Shown here piece after piece: positions 1-9,600 of a stretch of DNA of 64,000 nucleotides. The notes beneath the pieces were generated by a model. It had not been told where the DNA came from and did not search any database. It was given only the letters and a program-made list of their open reading frames with translations. The position numbers and the translations under genes were made by a program. Numbering within the stretch: position 1 is the stretch's first letter; each line of letters starts with the position of its first letter. This stretch comes from Amphibalanus amphitrite (Eukaryota; Arthropoda; Thecostraca; Balanomorpha; Balanidae): NCBI RefSeq assembly GCF_019059575.1, contig NW_024881501.1, positions 1,178,001 to 1,242,000 of the forward strand. Direction: 5' to 3'.

Positions 1-158
1 TCAGTGACCACCAGTGACGGTCATCCCCTCACTGACCACCAGTGACCGCCAGTGACCGTCGTCCGCTCACTGACCAACCAGTGACCGTCGTCCGCTCACT
101 GACCTACCAGTGACCGCCATTAACCGTCGTCCGTTCACTGACCTACCAGTGACCGCCA
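1..158. repeat. Minisatellite, left part
   Basis: Tandem copies of a roughly 36-bp unit containing gtgaccgccattaaccgtcg and ccgctcactgacc. The same array resumes at 1357, so the TTAA element at 159-1356 has landed inside it. Each unit offers a TTAA tetranucleotide, the target of that element. Confidence 0.85.
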
Positions 159-1356
159 TTAACCCGCGCCCCGTTGGGCTCTGCCGAGCAACGCGCCCCG
201 TTGGGGGGGGGGGGGCATTTTGGCCCCCCCCCCTAAGATCTCGAGAACCACGCAACATAGCGACAAGCGGCAAACGGTGTTGGATAGCCCTATCAGGGAA
301 CTACCTTGTGACCCAACTTTATTGACCTAGGTCAAACCGATGACGTCACAGGTCAGGTCAAAGGTCCAATTTTCACCGTTTACAGGCATTTCAAGAAATG
401 CGTTGTAAAATCGAGTAAAATGCATTTCATTGAAAATCATCGATGGGGAAATGTTCTTCAAACACATATTCTGCTAGTTGAGGTCACTGATACCAGGTCA
501 GGTCACTGAGGTCAGGTCACTGGGGGGTCACAATATGAAAGTGTCGTGTGATACATGTTTTATGGTCCATTTTACATGACAAATGCGATTATGTGGGTCA
601 GGCAGCCTTTGGGGCCAGCTTAGGTCACGTTTTGGTCAAGGTCAGGTCAAGGTCAGGTCAAGGTCAGGTCAAGGTCAGGTCAAATTAGGTCAAATTTCAA
701 AGTTGATATTTTTGCATAAAATGGGTATCGAATCGATGCAGCTCGTCACGAGGAGTTCAATGGTGGTCTTTGTTTTGCCGTACGAGGTCTAAAATCGCTA
801 AAAATTGAGTTCAAAAATTTGACGTCATAATTTTTGAACAGTTTTTTCGCTATAACTTGGCCAAAAAAACGAGATATCGATCTGAAATTTTTTATGTATA
901 TAGAAGAGCGCAGGGACTATCACATATATTCCGGTTTTTTCGAAATTCGGAAAAATTTTGGATTTTTTTTTTTAGTTTCTCTAAAAAAAATCAATTTTTT
1001 GAATTTTTTTGGGTCAAAAAACCAAAATTTTGAAAATCCGAGATAGCAGTTTTGTAGCGCCGCTTTTTGTCTATTAGACCATATAAAGAACTTTGAAATT
1101 GCTTGATAACTGTAGATTTGGTGAGCGTTTCAAGATTGCATGTTTTTTGCTCATTTTTGCTCGAACATGACCTCAGTTTGACCTCAATAACTCCTGACCT
1201 AAGGTGACCTAAGACTTGAAATTTGGTGTGAAGGTGTCAAATTGATGCCCGGAAAGGTACTAAAAATTTGGCGGCGCTGCGCGCCGCCGTTTTCTTGCTA
1301 TTCAGGAAAAACCACAGGGGGGGCAAAATGGCCCCCCCCAACGGGGCGAGGGTTAA
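159..1356 (+). mobile_element. TTAA-flanked piggyBac-type non-autonomous element, copy P1
   Basis: The element is bounded by TTAA on both sides, begins CCCGCGCCCC and ends with the inverted GGGGCGAGGG. Just inside each end is a hairpin: a long G-run, a short palindromic spacer (cattttgg on the left, caaaatgg on the right) and a C-run. The inside is AT-rich and non-coding. It carries TGACGTCA near 340 and an array of overlapping AGGTCA half-sites at 630-695. TTAA duplication plus CCC termini are the hallmarks of piggyBac-superfamily elements; no transposase is present, so it would be moved in trans. A close copy lies at 47218-48392. Confidence 0.8.
630..697 (+). promoter_or_regulatory. AGGTCA half-site array inside P1
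   Basis: Four 11-bp units of AGGTCAGGTCA plus a further AGGTCA give about nine nuclear-receptor half-sites in under 70 bp. The unit junctions read TCAAGGTCA, the extended half-site bound by monomeric FTZ-F1/NR5A and ERR receptors. The array recurs at the same place in related copies (32740-32785, 47685-47735, inverted at 44945-45000). The sequence is plain; receptor binding is inference. Confidence 0.5.
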
Positions 1357-1600
1357 CCGTCGTCCGCTCACTGACCTACCAGTGACCGCCATTAACCGTC
1401 GTCCGCTCACACTGATCAGTGTCCGTCGTCCGCTCTCACTGACCAGAGTGACCGCCAGTTTCGGTCGTCCGCTCTCACTGACCAGAGTGACCGCCAGTGA
1501 GCGTCGTCCGCTCACACTGATCAGTGTCCGTCGTCCGCTCTCACTGACCAGAGTGACCGCCAGTGAGCGTCGTCCGCTCTCCAACTCCCTCTCCGGTCCC
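1357..1600. repeat. Minisatellite, right part
   Basis: Continuation of the array at 1-158, with longer variant units around gaccagagtgaccgccagtg and cactgatcagtgtccgtcg. It includes an uninterrupted gccattaaccgtcgtccgc unit near 1388 that serves as an empty insertion site for the P1 element. Confidence 0.85.
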
Positions 1601-2470
1601 GGCCGTTATATCCGCCCTCTCGATCTCGGGTGCCCACCATCCTCTTATACTGCTGAGCCAATACACATAGGAGCCATGTGATATTGTTGGGCGACACAGC
1701 GACCCCGGCCACAGGGGCAGCGACCGATATTGTTCAGTGCTGCCGGCCATCTTACAGTGCATCAGACACAAATGCCATTTTTTGTTTTGTGCTTCGCTGT
1801 TTTGTCATTTCCTAATTCTCAGGCCCTACGTTTCATCTCGTGTGGCTGCTTTACCGGATGGGCCGAAAAAAGTTCCGAACTTTAAAGCTGGGTTGAACGA
1901 CGTTTGTTTATTTGATAATTTACGAATTCATTCATTCAAGATCTCATGTTCACGAACAATTCTTGAACGTTCATGAACGTCATCATCAGATAAACAAGTC
2001 ATCAGCTATCGAGTCGGTTCAGCCATCAGTTGACTCAGAAAGAGCTGCCACATCGAATGATATGCCGCGTGACATCCTCCTAACAGCTTTGTGACCCGAG
2101 TGTCAATGGCTTTGACCTGACCTTGACCTGAGGTCAACATCCTAGTGACCTAACCCAAACAAAACGTACCGATATCATTCGACGTTCCCGGGCACGAGCA
2201 CGGTGGCTCTGCCACTATTTGTGGCGAAGTTAGTTAGCAAAACCAAACCCCTACCCTGGGAAACTTGACCGGACCACAGGGGTCACCGGTTGGCCTAAAA
2301 CCTGAAAATCAGATACCAGTCGCTGTGTCTCGTAACGACGCACATTTTTGCCTTTTCCGTAAGGTTCCAGCCAATTTGGAGCGAGACGGCTAGGGAGGGG
2401 GTTTTACCGTCCGGGGTTTTACCGTCACCCCTTCTTTACCGTCAGGGGTGCTTCTTACTCCCGTTTAGTA
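1601..2470. other. No gene seen; contains a TTAA-family remnant
   Basis: I see no coding exon here. At 2053-2195 the motif tcgaatgatatg and its inverted partner gatatcattcgac flank a cluster of TGACCT motifs. The same arrangement is found inside intact TTAA elements at 22685 and 53208, so this is probably a decayed fragment of one. Confidence 0.5.
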
Positions 2471-2671
2471 ATGTGTCGTAATTGTATTTCCGTGTACCAA
2501 TATACCAAACTGTACTCGCGTGTATCAATGTACCGTAGCTGTACTCCCGTGTGCCAATATGTACCTCCCGTACTGAAGCTGCGCCTCATGTACCGGCAGC
2601 TGTACCGTAATTGTACTGTAGTGTGTCAATATGTACCTCCCGTACTGAAACTGCGCCCCGTGTACCGGCAG
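2471..2671 (+). repeat. Duplicated intron/acceptor segment before the DPP exon
   Basis: Two near-identical copies of a segment running from tcaatatgtacctcccgtac to ccggcagctgtacc (about 2560-2608 and 2626-2677). The candidate 3' splice site ccggcag is therefore present twice, and only the second copy leads into the conserved coding sequence. Confidence 0.7.
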
Positions 2672-2797
2672 CTGTACCCGGACGAGGGCCACCAGCTGGA
2701 CGGAGTGCGCGAGCACCTGTACCGCACACTGGACCAGTACCTGCACGAGTGCTTCCTGCCGGACAACGTGCGCCAGTTGGTGGCCGAGACCATATGA
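2672..2797 (+). CDS. Dipeptidyl peptidase S9B family (DPP4/DPP6/DPP10-like), last coding exon
   Basis: The exon encodes a 41-residue C-terminus beginning LYPDEGHQLDGVREHLYR and ending at a TGA at 2795-2797. In S9B prolyl-oligopeptidase-like proteins, YPDEGH or YTDEDH carries the histidine of the Ser-Asp-His triad, followed by the HLYxTxxxYLxxCF helix that closes the alpha/beta-hydrolase domain; both are visible. Active members remove N-terminal X-Pro/X-Ala dipeptides from peptides; DPP6/DPP10-like members instead partner Kv4 channels. The histidine is kept, but the serine lies outside the window, so activity cannot be judged. The start uses the acceptor ccggcag at 2665-2671. The open frame continues upstream (VYRQL fits the family too), so the true acceptor may lie somewhat earlier. 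Upstream exons are outside the window. Confidence 0.7.
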   Translation: MYPDEGHQLDGVREHLYRTLDQYLHECFLPDNVRQLVAETI

Positions 2798-3213
2798 GAG
2801 CGGCCCCCCGGCGCCTGCTGCCGGGGAGAGGTGTGCACCAAACGCGAGAAGCTGGCCGGCTGCACGGCCGAAACGCCGCCCGACCAGTGACAGCCGAGAG
2901 ACAGAGAGAGAGAGAGGAGCCGCCCGGCGGCGGCAGGAGCAGAGGGGGACGCGGGACGCACCAGCGGAGCCGCACCGCTGCCGCCGAGGACCCTCCTGGC
3001 CGAGACAGAGCGCCGGCCGAAAACGGAGTCTGCTGGAACCCCGGACTGAAACGCAGCCCTGATAGAAAACAGTTAGGAGAGGGGGGAGAGAGGGAGAGAA
3101 AGAAGGCAGAGTCACCATGCCAGTCTCTGGAATCACTACTAGTCGACATTGCACCGTGGGTGCACATAGTATTCCGTGTATTCCGCAGTATTCCGTGCCG
3201 ACACACCGGGACA

Positions 3214-3520
3214 GCGGCCACGGACAGACAGCGGCGAGCTGCAGACAGCTGCCCGGGCAGACAGCCGCCTGCTGAGGACAGCCGCCCGGACAGACAGCGG
3301 CGAGCTGCAGACAGCTAACCGGACAGACAGCCGCCTGCTGAGGACAGCTGCCCGGACAGACGGCCGCCTGCTGAGGACAGCTGCCCGGGCAGACAGCCGC
3401 CTGGTCCGGGCAGCTGCCCAGACGTACCGCCTCCTGGTCCGGGCAGCTGCCCAGACAGACAGCCGCCTGGTCCGGGCAGCTGCCCAGACGTACCGCCTCC
3501 CGGACAGACAGCTGTCGGCT
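3214..3520. repeat. Minisatellite, about 36-bp unit
   Basis: Tandem units built on gacagacagccgcctgctga and ggacagctgcccgg. The right half has drifted to ctggtccgggcagctgccca. Confidence 0.85.
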
Positions 3521-3639
3521 CGGACCGTGCCGCAGCGAATTCACACCCGCACCCGGGTGTCTGCTGCTCGGGGCAGCGAATTCACACCCGCACCCGGGTG
3601 TCTGAAGACTGGCCCGCTGCTTATCGCGCTGTGCCTCGC

Positions 3640-4020
3640 AGAGTCGCTCTCTGTGCTCCGTGTGGGCTCGCGGAGTCGCTCTGTGCTCGCTCTGTGCTCC
3701 GTGTGGGCTCGCGGAGTCGCTCTGTGCTCCGTGTGGGCTCGCGGAGTCGCTCTGTGCTCACTCTGTGCTCCGTGTGGGCTCGCGGAGTCGCTCTGTGCTC
3801 GCTCTGTGCTCCGTGTGGACTCGCAGAGTCGCTCTGTGCTCCGTGTGGACTCACAGTCGCTCTGTGCTCCGTGTGGGCTCGCGGAGTCGCTCTCTGTGCT
3901 CCGTGTGGGCTCGCGGAGTCGCCCTCTGTGCTCCGTGTGGGCTCGCGGAGTCGCTCTGTGCTCGCTCTGTGCTCCGTGTGGGCTCACAGTCGCGCTCTGT
4001 GCTCCGTGTGGGCTCGCCAA
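3640..4020. repeat. Minisatellite around gtgctccgtgtgggctcgc
   Basis: About a dozen units of roughly 30 bp (tgtgctccgtgtgggctcgc then ggagtcgctc). Open frames on both strands here are repeat artefacts. Confidence 0.9.
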
Positions 4021-4379
4021 GGCCTTCGTCCGTCGCTCTGTGTTCTGTTAGCGTGTTTCGATGTGCCGCCGGCCGGGCTGGCCGAGCCGCCGTGTCTGTG
4101 TGCCGAGCCGCCGTGCCCTCCAGCGGTGTCTGAGTGCCGTGCCGTCCGCTGTGTGTGCCGTGCCGTGGCCGACGGCAGATATTCGATGCCCGCGCTACAG
4201 TCGCTGCGGCGCCGCCGCCCGGACGGCCACCGTCTCCTGACAGTCTGTCCGGTGACAGTCTGTCCCCCTGACAGTCTGTCCAGTGGCAGTCTGTCTAGTG
4301 ACAGTCTGACCGTCGGTGGCACAATGGCGCGGCGGAGTGTGTGCAAATACACTGACTGTATGCACAGTAGCCCATTCGT

Positions 4380-4470
4380 CACCGTATGTACAGTGTAACG
4401 CTAGATGTACAATGTATTATGTATGTGCACTGGGACACAGGATGTACAGTACATTGTACATTGCACATTA
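4380..4470. repeat. tgtacaRtg minisatellite, left flank of the 4.5-5.85 kb element
   Basis: Degenerate repeats of atgtacagtgta/tgtacattgtac. The same repeat resumes at 5845-5960, so the element between them was inserted into this array. Confidence 0.65.
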
Positions 4471-4474
4471 TATG

Positions 4475-5848
4475 TATCGTCTCACTGCGTGTTGCGTGTT
4501 TTTTTTTTCGACAAAGCCGAGAATAGCTCGAAGCTATAAAAAAAAAACTTGGAATAGCTCATGACACATCAATTTCGCATCATGGCTGATTTTTTCACCC
4601 CAGTTCACATAAGGTCAGGTCACCAGGTAAAGTAGTGATCATGCGTCTAAAAAAACTTAGTGATTCTGTCATTCCTATAGTTTACATCCAGAAGTTAAAA
4701 ACTCGGGGTTATGACATGAGGGAATCAGTGCCAAAAATGTGTACATCTCGGAATTTTTATATCGGTAACCCAAGGCCAGCGCAGCTCTCCATTATAAGTC
4801 AATGGGAGACAATTGGAACGCTCTTTTTGGAACAAAAACACTCATCGGGATACATCGGGATACAGGTAAACATGATACAATGAATCTGAAAAATGCACCC
4901 GTGCCCCCTTTGTGACCCTGAGGTCACTCAGGTCATGAAAAGTATCCAGCAGTTTATGACATTAACTTAATTGATAGAAACACGATAAAGCGATGAAACG
5001 CCACGGGAGAAACAGTTAAACGATACCAATAGACTAATATGCAATATGATCTTTTCTGTGACCTTGACTTGGGCCGAATTTTTTAGTCGACCTTTCAGGC
5101 CAATGCAGGTTTAGTTTCATTCGACGCATCTAGACGAAAGAAATACGATGCTGGTAAAATCAAACTAATACAGGGTTGATGTCAAAAGTTATCACAGAAA
5201 AAAACTTTTACAGGGAAACGCTACATTTAAGAGTTTTTGCCCTCTGCACGCTAAACCGTTGAGCTAAGAACAAATCTGAGACATGAACAATCCGAAAGAG
5301 CCTTCAAAGGCTAACGAATGCGCAGACATCTACTGGCTGAGAATCGGAGTAGTAGTGCTCAGACACCAACGCTGAGCGGAGCCACCTCCGAAGTTAACGC
5401 ACCCTTAACGCTTGGCTGTAGCTCTTTTTGTTTAGAGTTATGCGCCGATTGTGAAAAGTTGTCAAAACCGGCAACCAAAATTCTTGATAATTTTACTTTT
5501 GGTGACCTGCAGTGACTTTAGCGAGACCCGATCGAAAGATGATCTGTATGATTCTTAAAGATCTTGTAGCGAGCTTTCTATTGTTTTTCTTTCGCGTCTT
5601 TCTAGCTTTCTTACTTTCCGATAACCTGGTGTGACCCAATGCGCCCCCCCCCCCCTATGGCGAAGTTGGATGAGAGGCCCAGCCGGGCGCGGGTTTGTAA
5701 AAGGCCTAACCGAAAGAGTGGCGCATCGCGCGTCTGCCCGTTATGAGTTCCAGTCGACTGATACCATTGCCTCTGAGGTTATTATGATACCCACCCGCGG
5801 TTTTGTCGAAAAAAAGAAAACCCACCACGCAGTAAGACGAGAGCTATA
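4475..5848. mobile_element. Non-autonomous element with poly-T/poly-A-bearing inverted ends
   Basis: The ends are imperfect inverted repeats: tcgtctcactgcgtgttg then a T-run and cgacaaagccg on the left, matched by cggttttgtcg, an A-run and cacgcagtaagacgaga on the right. The interior has no convincing ORF but contains several AGGTCA/TGACCT motifs. Pieces of the same interior recur at 34790-35230, 38740-38900 and 40960-41290. The superfamily is unclear because no target duplication can be separated from the flanking repeat. Confidence 0.55.
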
Positions 5849-5965
5849 CAATGTGCCACTGTATGTACACTGAATGTGCATTGAATGTACAGTGAGACAC
5901 TGTATGTACGCTGAATGTACAGTGTAGCACTGTATGCACACGGTATATACTGCAGGACAGCCGAG
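5845..5965. repeat. tgtacagtg minisatellite, right flank
   Basis: Repeats of cactgtatgtacactgaatg, continuing the array seen left of the element at 4475. Confidence 0.7.
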
Positions 5966-6347
5966 GAATGTGTCATTGTTATAATACAGGTATGCATTGA
6001 CTGTGGACCGTTGTGTATGTGCTGCCGCGGGGAGTGAGCCGGATACCACCCTGCGGACCAGACCAGGGACTCCTTAGTTGCCGCGGCGCGGCGAACTCCT
6101 CAGTTGGCTCGGCGCGGCGAACTCCTCAGTTGGCTCGGCGCAGCCCCACCATCAGCCGCTGGGAGCGGCGCGCCGCACAGCGGCTGTGCTCGGTCAGCGG
6201 TCACAGGCGGCAGCTGGTCACACACTGTATTCAGCTCACAGCCGGCCACCGGAGCCGTCTTCCACAGTCTCACAGTCACACGGACGTCTCACAGGGTTTG
6301 CCGGGTCCACACTGCCACTGCCGCGGCGGCAGTGGCGCCGCCGCGCC

Positions 6348-6665
6348 TCACCGTTCCTCGCGCTCTGCCTTTCTGAGCCGCCTCTGCTGGCGCCGCTCCT
6401 TTTTGGCCGCCTTCCTCTCCTGTCTCTGGCGGAGTACCTCGCGCCGCGCGGGGTCGTCGTCGTCCGGCGGCCGGCGGTGCTCTGTGCTGAGGCGCAGCAG
6501 GGCGCCCAGGCCGGGCTGCAGCAGCAGCTGGCCGGCCGCCGCCGCGCCGGCCGCGTGGCGCGCCAGGGCCGGCTGGGCGCGCGCCAGCCGCAGCGCCTCC
6601 GGTTCGGTGAGCGCGTCCAGCTGGCGGCGCGGCAGGCACACAGTGGCCGCCTGCTGCCCGTTCAG
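6348..6665 (-). CDS. LARS2: LARS2 exon 12 (C-terminal domain and stop)
   Basis: Acceptor ggccggcag|ctgaac. The junction [15 protein letters not shown] reproduces the strand of the C-terminal domain (INNKACGKIPVP in human). [15 protein letters not shown] matches the usual end, but the frame continues about 45 residues in a highly charged tail rich in Arg/Lys/Glu to the stop at 6348-6350. That tail is not usual for the family. Confidence 0.8.
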   Translation of the reverse strand: MNGQQAATVCLPRRQLDALTEPEALRLARAQPALARHAAGAAAAGQLLLQPGLGALLRLSTEHRRPPDDDDPARREVLRQRQERKAAKKERRQQRRLRKAEREER

Positions 6666-9600
6666 CTGCCGGCCGACACCCGGGGACGCAGTCAGAGTCA
6701 GAGTCAGAGACAGAGTCAGAGACAGGGACAGAGACAGACAGACAGACAGAGACAGACAGACAGACACAGATACAGACACAGACACAGACAGACAGACAGA
6801 CAGACAGACGGCTAGCTGTCTTTTTAGCTCCCCTGACATGACCTGACTTGAAGTGACCTGAACTCATTTCAGCTTTCAGGGCTGATAGACCATGACTTTT
6901 TGTCACATATGTCTCGGTTTTTATGTGGGATCAAAAGCGCAGCCGTTGACAACATTTGAGTTTGTGACCTTGACTTGATCTGGTGACCTGACCTTAGGTC
7001 ATCACTTTTCACCTCATATTTTCAAAGACATGTTTTTAATTTCCCTATCTTAAAGGAACTATCCCACCTTCTAAAATGTTGTTAAAACCAGTTAAATTGT
7101 GCCCGACTTTATAGATTGGATGACCAGGAACACGGTTCTGGCATTTATTTTTCATTAAACATCTTAGGCTTCCCATATTCCAAACACAAACTTTCAAATA
7201 TGTGACGTCACAGCCCAAAATTACCTCCTTCCCCAGGCCACATTACTGTCATAAAGCTGATTCTTTTTACTCTGTAGGCACCACAACAAAGTTCAGACAA
7301 AGTTTTAAGCGATTTTTCAACGAACAAACCCATTTAAATCAGAATGACTAAACGAGGTGACGTCACACTAACGGTCGCTCCATGTTGAAGATAGGGCCTT
7401 GCGCAAGGCCCATGTTCAAATGAAGGGAACGAATTTCTTCAACACCAAGAGGCCGCGGGGGTTGCAACCTAGATAGATAGATAGTGGTTTCTGAACCTCG
7501 CCGCAAACTTGGCTATCTCAACTCAAACCCCATGTTAAAGGTGGGATAGTCCCTTTAAGAACTCTCTTTTTTTGTGGCTGTTTGAACTTTAAGTCACTGA
7601 CATCGAAGCGAGGATATAATTATTTCAGATTTCCTTTTACGAGGCTCAAATATCCGCACCCACTGGACCGATTCACACGATATTTTGTGCAAGGTAGCTT
7701 CATCCCTCCTACCAAAATGCATTGGACTATTCAAGATACCTAGGTGTGGATGACCCCCAATGCACGTGCCACGTGCAAAACGAAGAGGTCAGTTTTGAAA
7801 CAATTGCAATAACACAACATGGGCCGATTGCGCTGAAACTTGGTACACATTTTGGGACCGGGGAGCAGGGTGCCGTGTATTAGTCAGATGGGACCCAGTT
7901 TGCACGTGCGCACGTGCAGGGAGCCGCTTCTATATCTCAAGAGCGGCTTGGCCGATTGCGCCCAAATTTGGCACATTGCCATAGACAGGTTAGTAGGGCG
8001 CCGTGCACAAGTCAGTGTATCCCTCGCACTTCCGCACGAGCAGGGCTTACTCTCTCGCTCGCTCGCCTGTCACCCGAAAAAACGTCCCACTGGTGACATA
8101 ACCATGTGTATGAAATTGAACCACACAATATGGCTAAAACTATCAGTGACTGCGCGGATAATTTCGCTAGTGGCAGGAGCGAGTCCGGCCGCAGCCGGAC
8201 AGGTGTGAGGTGGGGTCCTCGGACACCGCGCGAGGACCCAGAGCGCAGTCGGGGCCGGCGCGGCCAGCCTACCTCGACAACGAGCTCCAGGAGGGCGTCG
8301 GCGTCCACCGCCGGCCAGCGCTGCTGCATCACAGTCAGGTCCTGAGGACGGGCGGCCGTCAGTACACTATCACAGGCACAGCACACTAGCACTGGCACAG
8401 ACACAGCACACTATCACAGACACAACACACCAGCACTGGCACAGACACAACACACTATCACAGACACAGCACACTGGCACAGGCACAGACACAGCACACT
8501 ATCACAGACACAAGCATAACACAGCACACTATCACAGACACAGACACAACACACTATCACAGACACAACACAGCACACTAACACAGACACAGCACAATGT
8601 GGTGTCACATGTGGTTTGATGTGGTGTCACATGCTAAGCTGCTGAATAAGCTTGCCCTCTACGGAATCGACACTGAGTGGTTTCGTAGCTATCTGTCCGG
8701 CCACAGTCACACGCAGCAGGTCCGCGTGCAGTGGACCGGAGGGCGTCATTTATTGTCTCGCACTCGAATGAACAGCATAGGAGTATTCCAGGGAGGAGCG
8801 CTCAGCTGTATCCTCTATATGCTTTTTGCAAATGATTTGAGCCTGAGGCTGCCCAGTGACGTCACAATAGTGCAGTACGCCGATGATACGCAGCTCCTAG
8901 TGTCCGGCCGTAAATGCGATATCCCAATCCAGAGGCTTATCGGTAGCATGGAGGACGCACTGTGTCATGTGTATGACTGGTTTTGCCACAACGGCATGAA
9001 ACTGAACACTAAAAAGACACAGATGATCGTGCTAGGAACGCCTGCAATGCTCCGAACACTGCCGCCTGTCATTGTCCGTTTTTGCGGGGACATGATTACC
9101 GACTCGACAGAGGTCAAGAACCTCGGTGTGTACATTGACCGTCACCTCAATTTTGAAGCTCACGTGACATACATCTCACGGAAATGTAGGGGAGAGTGGG
9201 GCACATTCGCGCATGGGGCACATTCGTTTTCAGCAGTTTATGGGAACACGAGTGACTGCACGAGCTCAAGGTAAATTATGGAAATATGTCTATCATTGCC
9301 GCCCTTCGTTCACCGTAGAAGACAACACTGTACCTGCTGTCATGCTTGATAAAAACGCAAATTTGTAATATTCGTGAGCTTTCCAAACTTTTCTCATATC
9401 ATCCATTTTCGTGATCCTGACTCGGAAATGTGGTTCAGCTTTTCAAAATTGGGGGTGAAGAAGCCCACTCTATTCACGAAACTGCTGCAAACTTGTTTGT
9501 TGAAAAAGTGTCATTTTTTCAAAAAGAAAATTTAAAATATATTACTAATAACGTTGTGGGGCAGGTTCGTGTACGCACTGCCTGGGGGCACATTCGTGCA

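Larger units (their letters stand above)
2798..4350 (+). other. Probable 3' flank/UTR of the DPP gene
   Basis: GC-rich DNA after the DPP stop with two minisatellites (3214-3520 and 3640-4020) and a short gacagtctgtcc repeat at 4240-4310. Long open frames run through it on both strands, but they follow the tandem repeats and resemble no family. I see no further coding exon. Confidence 0.45.

Noticed and set aside
2525-4051. Several 200-340-codon frames on both strands
   Set aside because: They coincide with minisatellites, have Arg/Ser/Cys-rich repetitive composition and resemble no family; only the DPP exon at 2672-2797 is convincing.
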